In this document: positions 6,659 to 15,700 of the stretch, one piece after another
Position numbering within the stretch: position 1 is the first letter of the stretch
Layout: each line of letters starts with the position of its first letter
Position numbers and translations under genes: made by a program
Notes under the pieces: model-generated
What the model saw: only the letters and a program-made list of their open reading frames with translations
Databases searched by the model: none
What the model was told of the DNA's origin: nothing
IMG/VR virus record: IMGVR_UViG_3300017697_000076
Location: 1-27,379 of that record
Source of the DNA: a virus
DNA length: 27,379 bases
Reading direction: 5' to 3' (one strand)

Positions 6659-8227
6659 ATGGAAATACTAGAAAACGTAGCTGTTAAATTAACGGTGCCA
6701 AACACAGTGGTGCCTGCGATACAAGAGCGCATTAAAAAATTTAAAGTTTTAGAGACTGGCGAGACAATGTCTGACGTTGTTATTCGATGGGGTCTAGATG
6801 AGATGACGTTATTATCTGATTTATTAAACTTTAAAAAATTCCCACCCTCACCTATTGTTCGAGACTATAAATGGTCCGGTAGATTTCATCCGTTCGATCA
6901 TCAGAAAACTACGTCTGAATTTTTTAGTGTGAATCGCAGAGCTTTTTGTTTTAATGAGGCCGGTACAGGCAAAACATCTAGTGTCTTGTGGGCATCTGAT
7001 TACTTAATGAATGAGGGTAAGATTAAAAGAGTTTTGGTTATTTGTCCATTATCAATCATGACATCAGCGTGGAAAAACGATATATACAATACCTGTATAC
7101 ATAGAACTCCAGGTGTGGCTTATGGTTCTGCTGAAGATCGACGCGCGATTATTAATAACACTCAATATGAATTTGTAATTATTAATTATGATGGAGTAAA
7201 TATTGTTAGAGACGATATTGCTAAAGCTAATTTTGATTTGATTGTAGTAGACGAAGCCAATGCCTACAAGTCTGTGACGACTAAACGATGGAAAACTTTA
7301 GCGAAGATACTTAAACCTGAAACACGATTGTGGATGATGACTGGAACTCCGGCATCTCAATCTCCGGAAGATGCATTTGGTTTGGCTCGATTAGTATGTC
7401 CTGACCGCGTGCCTAAATTTAAGACGGCATGGCGCGATAAAGTTATGAATCAGATTACTAGATTTAAATGGATGCCTAAACAGAATAGCCAAGAGGTAGT
7501 GTTCAATGCCTTGCAACCTGCCATACGTTTTGCTAAAAATGATTGCCTTGATTTACCGGACGTAACTTACCAAACAAGAGAGATACCACTTACGCCACAA
7601 GTAGAAAAATACTACAAGAAACTGAAGAAAGAAATGATTATTGAAGCAGCCGGGCAAGAGATAACTTCAGTAAATGCAGCCGCAGCCATGACAAAACTAT
7701 TACAGATTTCTGGAGGCGCAGTATATACTGACGACCATCAAGTTGTGCAGTTTGATATTAAACCTAGACTTAGAGAACTTGTAGATACTATAGAACAAAC
7801 AGCGCATAAGCTTTTGGTATTTGTACCATATCGACACACTATAGATATAGTGGCACAACATTTAGAAGAACATAACATTACTACACAAATTATTCATGGG
7901 AGTGTGTCGGCCCACAATCGCACACAAATTATTAAAGAGTTTCAAAATGCCAACGACCCAAGAGTCTTGGTCTTACAACCACAAACCGTAGCGCATGGCA
8001 TCACGCTTACACGAGCAGACACTGTAGTGTTTTGGTCTCCTGTGATGAGTGTTGAAGTCTACATACAATGTATAGCGCGGATTGATCGAGTGGGACAAAA
8101 GAACAAGATGACAGTAGTACACTTACAGGGTTCGGCAATTGAGAAGAGGATGTATGCAATGCTACAAGGTAAAGTAGATAGGCATATGAATTTAGTTGAT
8201 TTATATAGAGAGGAGATAGGACTATGA
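6659..8227 (+). CDS. SNF2-family DNA helicase/translocase
   Basis: A 522-residue superfamily 2 helicase of the SNF2 group, short but complete. Motif I is FNEAGTGKT (Lys105), motif Ia lies around VLVICPLSI (125-133), motif II is VVDEAN (198-201 DEAN rather than DEAH), motif III is MTGTPASQSP (227-236), motif V is around VLQPQTVAHGITL (438-450), and motif VI is QCIARIDRVGQ (470-480) with arginine fingers Arg474 and Arg477. The first 60 residues are a non-helicase N-terminus. The phage genes of this type are thought to remodel or translocate on DNA in replication or recombination. It starts a block with its own promoter, and the next ATG overlaps its stop. Confidence 0.93.
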   Translation: MEILENVAVKLTVPNTVVPAIQERIKKFKVLETGETMSDVVIRWGLDEMTLLSDLLNFKKFPPSPIVRDYKWSGRFHPFDHQKTTSEFFSVNRRAFCFNEAGTGKTSSVLWASDYLMNEGKIKRVLVICPLSIMTSAWKNDIYNTCIHRTPGVAYGSAEDRRAIINNTQYEFVIINYDGVNIVRDDIAKANFDLIVVDEANAYKSVTTKRWKTLAKILKPETRLWMMTGTPASQSPEDAFGLARLVCPDRVPKFKTAWRDKVMNQITRFKWMPKQNSQEVVFNALQPAIRFAKNDCLDLPDVTYQTREIPLTPQVEKYYKKLKKEMIIEAAGQEITSVNAAAAMTKLLQISGGAVYTDDHQVVQFDIKPRLRELVDTIEQTAHKLLVFVPYRHTIDIVAQHLEEHNITTQIIHGSVSAHNRTQIIKEFQNANDPRVLVLQPQTVAHGITLTRADTVVFWSPVMSVEVYIQCIARIDRVGQKNKMTVVHLQGSAIEKRMYAMLQGKVDRHMNLVDLYREEIGL

Positions 8228-8628
8228 GCGAAGTAAAAGTAGATTCCTTAGTGAAAGCTTATTTGGCTATTAGATTAGAGCGAGATAAGTTAGCTAAGAA
8301 ATATCAGCAAGAGGATAGTGAACTCAAAGATCAGATGAATAGATTAGAGAGTGCTATGCTAGAAACTTGTGATCACATTGGTGCAGAAACATTACGCACC
8401 GAAAGCGGTACGATTATTAAAACCCTTAAAGAAAACTTTGTATGCGGGGATTGGGATAACTTTAAATCTTATGTATTAGAAAACCAAGCTTTGGAGTTAT
8501 TACAGCAACGCATCAGTCAGTCGAACTTTAGAGAGTTTTTAAGTACACGAGAGGAGGAGGGTCTCCCTCCTGGTATCAGTACGATGAGAGAGTTTAAAAT
8601 AACTGTACGTAAACCAACTAGTAAATAA
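8224..8628 (+). CDS. Coiled-coil conserved phage protein
   Basis: A 134-residue protein. Residues 5-50 form a charged coiled coil, followed by a small domain that includes ETLRTESGTIIKTLKENFVCG and WDNFKSYVLEN. The C-terminal part reads LLQQRISQSNFREFL then LPPGIST and a last strand EFKITVRKP. This helix-then-RISQ-then-LPPG order is familiar from small proteins sitting between helicase and SSB genes in other marine podoviruses (recollection, not searched). The start overlaps the helicase stop as ATGA. Function is unknown; genetic coupling points to replication. Confidence 0.75.
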   Translation: MSEVKVDSLVKAYLAIRLERDKLAKKYQQEDSELKDQMNRLESAMLETCDHIGAETLRTESGTIIKTLKENFVCGDWDNFKSYVLENQALELLQQRISQSNFREFLSTREEEGLPPGISTMREFKITVRKPTSK

Positions 8629-8639
8629 GGAGAATGACT

Positions 8640-9317
8640 ATGGCTCAACAGCCTGTAACATTTACAACACCTCAAGGTGTTGCGCAATACCCTTGGTTAT
8701 CTAAACCGGATACTAAATTTTCGGAAGAGGGCGACTATAAAGTAAATCTCATTATAGCCAAAGAAGAGGCATTACCTGCGTTAAAATTAATTAACCAAGT
8801 GTATGCTGAGAACTATGAAAAAGAAGTTAAGAAAGCGAAGGGGGCTGAAATTAAGAAAGCACCCCCTCCATTTTCCGAAGAGCTTGATGATGCCGGCCAA
8901 CCTACAGGTAACATCATACTTAAGTTTAAATCAAAAGCAGCGTATAAACCAGCTATCTTTGATGCTAAGGGTATCCCTATGATAGACAGTAATATTTGGG
9001 GTGGCTCGGAGTTAAAAGTAAATGGTTCAGTTGCCGCATACTACACCCCTTTGATTGGCGCCGGAGTCGCTTTAAGACTTAGAGCGGTTCAAGTTATTCA
9101 GTATGTTGAAGGGGGTTCAGGTAGCGCTGATCGCTTTGGCTTTGAAGCAGTTGCCGGCTATGAGCATAAGGCTCCTGAGACTTTTGAAGAAGTGACAGCT
9201 ACAGAAGAAGCGCCTGCCGTTAAAGAAGACGAACCAGTAGTTAGATCTGATGGCAAAATACCACCTAAACCTGCTGATGATTTGGCAGATATTCTTAAAC
9301 AGTTTGCAGAGGAATAA
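8640..9317 (+). CDS. Single-stranded DNA-binding protein, gp2.5/DUF2815-like
   Basis: A 225-residue protein from ATG at 8640. AAGGAG at 8627-8632 lies seven bases before this ATG but only one base before the in-frame ATG at 8634, so 8640 is preferred. The core (FTTPQGVAQYPWLSKPDTKF, then GDYKVNLIIAKEEA, and later GSELKVNGSVAAYY with ALRLRAVQVIQYV) is the strand pattern of phage OB-fold ssDNA-binding proteins of the T7 gp2.5/DUF2815 kind. The last 50 residues are acidic and disordered, ending DDLADILKQFAEE, like SSB tails that dock partner proteins. It lies between helicase and primase genes, as expected for a replisome component. Confidence 0.83.
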   Translation: MAQQPVTFTTPQGVAQYPWLSKPDTKFSEEGDYKVNLIIAKEEALPALKLINQVYAENYEKEVKKAKGAEIKKAPPPFSEELDDAGQPTGNIILKFKSKAAYKPAIFDAKGIPMIDSNIWGGSELKVNGSVAAYYTPLIGAGVALRLRAVQVIQYVEGGSGSADRFGFEAVAGYEHKAPETFEEVTATEEAPAVKEDEPVVRSDGKIPPKPADDLADILKQFAEE

Positions 9318-9319
9318 CT

Positions 9320-9661
9320 ATGCCAAAAAAATATAGCCCAGAGTTTTTAATAGAGCTTAATACTTTTGACAAAGATAGACCCGGAGTTCAGTTAGCGAAG
9401 GCCTGTGTAAATGCAGACCTTCCTATCACTGAAGTCGCTAAAGTTTTTGAGGTGTCTCGGATGACTATTCATAGTTGGTTCCGAGGCTCTCCTATTAGAG
9501 ACAAGAACTGTACTAAAATTAAAAAATTTCTAAAAGCACTTAATGAAGCGTGGGATGATCAGTTTGAGAATCATACAGATACTCTACCGTTGTCGCATTT
9601 AAAATTAGCTAAAGAATTTTTAAATACTAAAATAGTCCCTAAATTAGGGGTTGAAGATTAA
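9320..9661 (+). CDS. HTH DNA-binding protein
   Basis: A 113-residue protein with a clear helix-turn-helix at about 35-56 (PITEVAKVFEVSRMTIHSWF), of the Cro/C1 or transposase-type kind, followed by a basic stretch (RDKNCTKIKKFLKAL) and a C-terminal helical region. It begins two bases after the SSB stop. Directly downstream lies the structured gap at 9664-9734, ahead of the primase, so it could be a local regulator binding there (inference). It is too short to carry a catalytic domain. Confidence 0.78.
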   Translation: MPKKYSPEFLIELNTFDKDRPGVQLAKACVNADLPITEVAKVFEVSRMTIHSWFRGSPIRDKNCTKIKKFLKALNEAWDDQFENHTDTLPLSHLKLAKEFLNTKIVPKLGVED

Positions 9662-9678
9662 TCCGATAAGAGTAGAAT
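9651..9678 (+). promoter_or_regulatory. Possible promoter before the primase-helicase
   Basis: TTGAAG at 9651-9656, 16 bases, then TAGAAT at 9673-9678. The -10 box has five of six consensus bases and the -35 box four of six. It overlaps the end of the HTH gene and the left side of the foldable element. Initiation near 9685 would fall at the inner stem, so promoter and hairpin may not both function on the same transcript. Such matches are not rare in AT-rich DNA. Confidence 0.33.
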
Positions 9679-9734
9679 AGATAACGCTCCGAAGGTTTTA
9701 AAAAACTGCACATTAGTGTAGGGGCGTCTTATCG
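9664..9734 (+). other. Foldable intergenic element, candidate structured RNA or operator
   Basis: A 71-base element in the 94-base gap between the HTH and primase genes. CGATAAGA (9664-9671) pairs perfectly with TCTTATCG (9727-9734). Immediately inside on the 3' side, GGGGCG (9721-9726) pairs with CGCTCC (9685-9690) with one G.U, leaving a 13-base bulge on the 5' side. Between them are two small hairpins: 9694-9698 with 9703-9707, and CAC-ATTA-GTG within 9707-9720. This gives a three-way junction. There is no T run after it, so it is not a simple terminator, and it has no T-loop sequence of a tRNA. The ribosome-binding site for the primase (AAAGG, 9746-9750) follows 11 bases later. Confidence 0.5.
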
Positions 9735-9755
9735 ACTAAAAAAGTAAAGGCAAAT

Positions 9756-12584
9756 ATGTTAAATGAATTTTATAGCAAAGCATTACCCGACGAAGGTATT
9801 TATTGCATAGCTTATAATAAACCAAACACAAAACTTTTTAATCAAGCATTCGCACAAACTCTAGATGAAGCCGTTAATTTAATAGACAAGTACAAAGAAC
9901 ACCACAATACTTTTATTGCTATGGGCACTTTTGAAACTCAAAAGCGTGAAGCAGCTCGTACTAAATTTATTAAATCTTTTTATCTTGATTTAGATGTAGG
10001 TGAGAATAAAGAATACGCATCTCAAAAAGAAGCGCTACTAGCGTTAGGTGATTTTATTGAGAAGACTCAGTTACCTATGCCTGCTATTGTAAATAGTGGT
10101 AATGGCATTCACGTGTATTGGTTTTTGAAACATCAGCTTACAGGGGAAGAATGGAAACCATTAGCTGAAAGACTTAAAAAGTTTTGTATAAGCATGGGGT
10201 TAAAGATTGATCCTTCTGTAACTGCAGATTCGGCACGCATCTTAAGATGCCCCGACACAAACAATTACAAATCCGAACCCCCTAGGCCCACCTTGATATT
10301 AAAGGATGCACCTGTTTACGAACTTAAACGTATTATGAGTTGCATTGAGAGCAAAGAAGTTCCGCTTGAAGAGTTAGTGACACAACAGAGTTTTACTGAA
10401 GAAGAGAAAAAGCTAAAGTATGGAAACATTGAAAACAAGTTTGAGGTGCTATTAAAAAACAGCATTAAAGAAAATGATCAAGGTTGTGCTCAAGTAAAAT
10501 ATTATATTGATAATGTTAAGAGCGCACCTGAACCTGTGTGGTGGCGCGTTGTATCGCTCATTCAAAACTCTGTAGATCGAGACAAATGGGTTCATGTATT
10601 ATCCAAAGATCATCCGGGATACACTCACGAAGAGACAGAAGAAAAAGCTTTATCTACTCAAGGTAAACCCCACACATGTGCAGACATAGATAATAACAAC
10701 CCCGGCATTTGTACAAAGTGTCCTCATTGGAAGAAGATTTCTACGCCACTGCAGTTATGTAAGGTGCCTATCAAAGCGGAGGTAGTTGAGGCGGCTGCAA
10801 TAGAGGGCGAGGTTATTACAATACCTAAAAAAGAGAAAAACAGATTACCTCAAACTTTAGACGATAAAGGCTATTGGATAGGGAAAAATCATGGAGGGGT
10901 ATACAGGACTGTTACAGTACACGATAAAAAAGGAGGGGCATCTTTTGAGGATCAGATACTAATATACGACTATGAAATGCTTGTAGTCAAACATTTAAAA
11001 AGCTCTATAGATAAAAACTGTTTACTCGTTAATGTGTATCACCCGCACGACGGGCTATTAGAATTTATCCTGCCCATGAAGACAGTATACGATCCTACAG
11101 AGTTAAGAAAAATATTAACAAGTCAGGGAATTTATTATCAATCTAAACAACAAGAGGATTACATTATGAAATATTTTATAGACTACGCAACAGATATGCA
11201 GCGCAAGGGCAAGCTTGACACCATGTATGATCAGATGGGTTGGAACCAAGACAAGAGTTCGTTTGTTTTAGGGAGAAAGGAATTAAGAAGGGATGGTACG
11301 GAGAAAGACACTCCTATTTCTAACCTAGCTCAAACTATTGCCCCCTTCTTAACACAAAGCGGTACGTATAATAATTGGAGAACTGCAGCACAGAAGCTTA
11401 ACCAAAACGGATTAGAGATGCATATGTTTACTATGCTGTGTGGTTTTGGTTCTATCTTGATGGAGTTTTCTTCTACGTCAGGCGTTGCCATTTCTTTGAC
11501 AGGAGAATCAGGTTCAGCTAAAACAGGCGCATTGAAAGCGGCGACTAGTATATGGGGAGAACCGGAAAATGTATATGCCACGACTACTACCCCATTAGCT
11601 TTACAACAAAGATTTTTGACACTGCACAGCTTACCTGTAGGGTGGGATGAAGTAGGCAATAGGAGTGCATACCATATTTCTGATTTTGTTTTAGGTGTAT
11701 CTTCAGGAAAAGCAAAGCTTAGGATGCAAGCATCAACTAACCAAGAACGTAATGTAGAAGCGCCTGCATCTGTGATAGCAATACTAACTTCTAATCACTC
11801 ATTGATCGATAAATTAAAACAGCTTAGGTCTAACCCTAATGGAGAGGCGGCTAGGTTGATTGAATTTACAGTCAGAAAACCTAAAGCATTTATGGACAAT
11901 GCGCGTATTGGTAAAGAAATCTTTGATGTTTTTAATAGTGATTACGGGTGGGCCGGTCCTGATTTTGTAAAAGCGGTTTATGCTTATGGGGATATTCCTA
12001 AAATTAAAGCCAACCTCGCTAAATGGGAGCAACGTTTTGTAGAAGATTTTGGTAATGATACTGCATATCGTTTCTATGAAAATTTAGTAGCCGTAACTAT
12101 GACTGCGGGAGAGATTGTAAATGAGTCTAATATTCTAACGGTGGACGTTGAAAGGATTTATAAATTTATTATTGGTGAGATGATTACTATTAGAGATGAA
12201 GTAGTTAAAATTAATGATCAAGACTATGAAGATATTTTAGATACTTATATGAATACCAATCTAGATAAGCAACTTGTATTTAGAGACGGTAAGATGGAGT
12301 CGGCTCCTGATAGACAACTTACTATTCGCATAGACCACGACAAAAACTTTATCTACTTATCCAAGCGAGACTTTGATCAGCATTTAGCTGAGCTTACTAT
12401 AAGTACTAAAGAGTTTGTTTATCAAATGAAACTACTGGGGGTAGACATTCAAGTCGGGAACGACGTAAAACAACGCATGACGGCTGGATGGCAAGACGTT
12501 TCTAAAGCAGCTACGTCAGTGTATAAAATTGCAATAAGCACATTAGGCGCAAAAGTTGAGATAAAAAATGCGGCTACACAATGA
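9756..12584 (+). CDS. Primase-helicase fusion: AEP-type primase plus DUF927-like ATPase
   Basis: A 942-residue two-part replication protein. The N-terminal 200 residues carry archaeo-eukaryotic primase motifs: FYLDLDVG (Asp78, Asp80), NSGNGIHVYW (His119), and IDPSVTADSARILR (Asp152, Arg161) with CPDTNNYK. Residues 240-335 contain a cysteine cluster (Cys308, Cys319, Cys322, His324 in GICTKCPHW), perhaps a zinc or Fe-S site of the primase-C-terminal type. The rest is a DUF927-like AAA+/helicase: Walker A LTGESGSAKTG (Lys589) and Walker B-like VGWDEVG (Asp631, Glu632), then AILTSNHSL. The start at 9756 has AAAGG five bases before. It should prime and unwind for the phage polymerase. Confidence 0.87.
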   Translation: MLNEFYSKALPDEGIYCIAYNKPNTKLFNQAFAQTLDEAVNLIDKYKEHHNTFIAMGTFETQKREAARTKFIKSFYLDLDVGENKEYASQKEALLALGDFIEKTQLPMPAIVNSGNGIHVYWFLKHQLTGEEWKPLAERLKKFCISMGLKIDPSVTADSARILRCPDTNNYKSEPPRPTLILKDAPVYELKRIMSCIESKEVPLEELVTQQSFTEEEKKLKYGNIENKFEVLLKNSIKENDQGCAQVKYYIDNVKSAPEPVWWRVVSLIQNSVDRDKWVHVLSKDHPGYTHEETEEKALSTQGKPHTCADIDNNNPGICTKCPHWKKISTPLQLCKVPIKAEVVEAAAIEGEVITIPKKEKNRLPQTLDDKGYWIGKNHGGVYRTVTVHDKKGGASFEDQILIYDYEMLVVKHLKSSIDKNCLLVNVYHPHDGLLEFILPMKTVYDPTELRKILTSQGIYYQSKQQEDYIMKYFIDYATDMQRKGKLDTMYDQMGWNQDKSSFVLGRKELRRDGTEKDTPISNLAQTIAPFLTQSGTYNNWRTAAQKLNQNGLEMHMFTMLCGFGSILMEFSSTSGVAISLTGESGSAKTGALKAATSIWGEPENVYATTTTPLALQQRFLTLHSLPVGWDEVGNRSAYHISDFVLGVSSGKAKLRMQASTNQERNVEAPASVIAILTSNHSLIDKLKQLRSNPNGEAARLIEFTVRKPKAFMDNARIGKEIFDVFNSDYGWAGPDFVKAVYAYGDIPKIKANLAKWEQRFVEDFGNDTAYRFYENLVAVTMTAGEIVNESNILTVDVERIYKFIIGEMITIRDEVVKINDQDYEDILDTYMNTNLDKQLVFRDGKMESAPDRQLTIRIDHDKNFIYLSKRDFDQHLAELTISTKEFVYQMKLLGVDIQVGNDVKQRMTAGWQDVSKAATSVYKIAISTLGAKVEIKNAATQ

Positions 12585-12768
12585 TCCTGAATGGGTGTTG
12601 CCGTTTTCATCTATGGAGCCCGGAGATAGTTTTTTTATTCCCACAGTAAAAGCGCCGGATCTTTTGTATGCGATTGAAAGTGGAGCTAAAAGAGCAAAGG
12701 TAAGAGTGAAATCGTTAGTAGTAGTAGAAGATAATCTAATGGGTGTTAGAACGTGGATGCTTAGTTAA
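12568..12768 (+). CDS. Small conserved phage protein
   Basis: A 66-residue protein, last gene of the rightward arm, overlapping the primase by 17 bases. It reads WVLPFSSMEPGDSFFIPT, then a helix APDLLYAIESGAKRAKVRVK, then strands ending GVRTWML. This PGDSFF(I/V)PT-helix-strand layout is familiar from small phage proteins located next to replication genes. It may be an OB- or barrel-like binding domain; nothing catalytic is visible. Its TAA stop overlaps the opposite-strand stop of the giant gene. Confidence 0.76.
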   Translation: MRLHNDPEWVLPFSSMEPGDSFFIPTVKAPDLLYAIESGAKRAKVRVKSLVVVEDNLMGVRTWMLS

Positions 12769-15700
12769 CTGCCCATATCTTCTCGAACAGCGGTTTCAAT
12801 TCTTTTGTTAAGAGTGATACCACCAACGCTATTATTGATTGAGTCTTCTCTATTTTTATAAGAACGTTTTAGAGTAGATCCGGTAATAGGGTTTGCGCTA
12901 CCTATAGTGCTTCTATTGAAATCATTTATTTTACTTTGTACTTCTCTCATCATATCAAAGTCGCCGTTCTTGCGAGCTAAATAAGCTGCGGTTAAAAGAC
13001 CAGAACGTCTAGCATTAAAGTTTTTCTCTGCTTGTTTCATTGATTGATTACGTGCATATTGTAAAGAGAGGTCTTCATTAGTAAACCCAAAGATTTGCAA
13101 GAATCCATCAAGTGGATTTAGCGGAGATATTTCAGCACCTTTTCTGTTCACTGCTCCTTCGGTAGCATATCTTATAGCTTTTAGAGGGTTACGCGCAAAG
13201 GCTGGAAGCGTCTGCTCTATTCCGCGATATATATTACCTCGTGCCATATCCTGTAATCCTCGATTAACGCTTAGACCATAAGAGAAGGAAGGTCCTAAAC
13301 CTTGTTCTAACACATACTGCATGAGTCCAACTTCAGATACACGACGTGGATCTTCTCGCCAAATTAAGTTAGCAAACCCAGTACGCGATGCAATATCCAC
13401 ATTAAGTAGTTTATTAAGGGGGCCTCGGTATCCTATGTCTCCAAATATTTCCCGTGTAGATTCTTCAAAATCAAAAGGCTCATCTTCATCACCAAACATT
13501 GCATACATCATTTCTGCTAACGCTTGAGTAAATCCGTATAACGGTACTCCCTGTAATCCTGCAAAAGTAAACGAAGCGCCGTAGATACCTAGTATTTGTT
13601 TTCTTGCTATGTTTCTTACTTCTTTAGATTCTCCTCGATATGCATCATTAAAAGATTTAAATAATAAATGCAGCATTGCATGGCCATAACGTTTAAAGGT
13701 AAACATCACTTTACCAAATCCTTGTTGAAAGAATTTAGGTCCTATTTCAGGAAGCGCAGTACCATGTGACCTACGAGTAAACTCTCGTGATTTTTCTTCA
13801 GCCACTTCAAAGGAATCACCTTTCTCTTTAGCCGCTAAATACCCGGCGATGTAAGTTACTTCTCGGTTCATTCGTTCTGTATTTTGAAACATCCAACCCA
13901 TTAATGCATCAAACTTAGCTTTAGTACCTACAAAGTCTTTAGCATTTGTCTTACGCATTTCAGTAAGTTCGTAGCCTACACCCCTACGAAACACACTATT
14001 ATCTATTCCGGTTTTGTAAAGCTGTTGTAAGTCTTCTGGTAAATCTGTTCGTAGTTTACCGTCTTTCATCCCAAAAGATTGATCTGGTAAAAAACCTCGG
14101 TTACTATCTTTGCCACCACCAAAGTAATAACTAAAAGCTTGCCCCATTACTCTATTAGCTGTACCAAACCCATACTCTGCAACAAGTGTTGGGTAGACAA
14201 TAATAGCTAACTGAGTGGCGTTAACCAATGCAGAAGACACATTACCAGCAATAGAAGTAAGATAACTTAAGTAAGCAAACCTAGAAGATATTGGGCCGGC
14301 TACAGGGTTATGAAAAAAGCTTTTAGAGTCTTCTAATCTATTTACTGCTGAACTAAGCGAAGTTTGTAAAGAAACGTCTTCTGGATTAGTAGGGTCTAAT
14401 TCTGCTTGCATCTCAGCGTTCTCATTATTAACGTCTTTTATATTATCATTAATCTCTGGAATATATTTTAGGTTAGCAACTTGAGTTGCCATACGTGCAC
14501 CTAGATCAATGAAGCCACCTACTACGTCTTCGATGTAACCCCCTGTACCAAGTCTTTGGCGTGACTGTTGCTTAATTGATTGAGACGGAAGAGCATCTAA
14601 AAATAACCCAGCCACTTCTTTAATCACAGCCTCGTCCACTATAGGTTTTCCCTCTTCATCTGTTTTTTGTAAAATGCTTGTTACTTCCTGCATTATGCCA
14701 ACAGCCCCTTCACCACTTACTCTAAGTGATTTATTCTCAGGATCTATTTCTGCTTTTAACACAGTAATTCCGTCAGCGCTTCCTTGTCGAACAGCCGCTT
14801 CTACATATGCCGCTTTAGTTTCATACCTTGAAGTTTGGACTAAAGGTTGATACCTTTTAAACTCTTTTGCTTTTCTAAATGCTTTTTGATCTGAGGATTC
14901 CTCGGAGTTGTCTATTTCCTCCATGATTTGATTGTGTTCAGCCAAATCTTTGTCTGAGACGTAAGATAAAACATAATCCCCACGACGCCTAAACGGATGA
15001 TAAAACTTTAATCTGTTTTCAGTAAATTCTTTTACTACTCTTTCCACTACTTCTTGAGCACTCTCATCTTTTTGAACAGCTTTTTCTGCCGCAGTTTTGT
15101 ATGCGTCTAACAAGTTGTTGCCGTATTGCTCGAACTTTTCAGTGTATGCTATAGACAATGCTTGAAGCTCTGGTGGTAAATTAAAAAACTTCATTACGTC
15201 AGGATCAGTAAAATTAGCTTGATCTCTTGGGTCAATATCTCGTTCTGAAAGTTTGTAAGTTGTTTGCTCCCAATTCTTTAACTGCCCATCTGTATACTTT
15301 TTACTTGTTGTTTTATCTGTCAGAACAACTTGCCCGTTATCATCTATTTTAACTTGTCCAGTTTTTTCGTCGTATTCAATAAGCTGACGTTCTTTCCCTT
15401 GAATAATATCCATACCTAAATTACCTAAGACATCTACTTCTGCACGTGTGGTCTCTACTTCTGCCGCACGGCGTTCTAACGTGTTCATAAGTTTTTTAAT
15501 GCTTGGTAGATATTTGTCGTATAGATCGATCATAGCTTGCAAACCTAACATACCGGTCCACGCATCTTTAATTGAAGTAGGTAATTCTGTAATTTTATCC
15601 CACACCCCTTTTATGTATTCTTTTGTAGGAGTAGGCATTTTTTGTTGTACCTGACCTGCATATTTAAACAACGCATTGTCTTGTGTAGGGTTAACTCCAC

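Noticed and set aside
8634-8639. Earlier ATG for the SSB
   Set aside because: It leaves only one base between AAGGAG and the start; the next ATG has the normal seven.
9664-9734. Possible tRNA gene
   Set aside because: Length and outer stem are tRNA-like, but there is no T-arm (GTTCRA), no D-loop GG and no proper anticodon arm.
11330-11659. 109-residue minus-strand frame inside the primase-helicase gene
   Set aside because: It lies opposite the Walker A/B region, which is strongly coding on the plus strand, and its product shows no recognisable pattern.
12720-12820. Search for a bidirectional terminator between the arms
   Set aside because: No GC-rich hairpin followed by T residues was seen on either strand.
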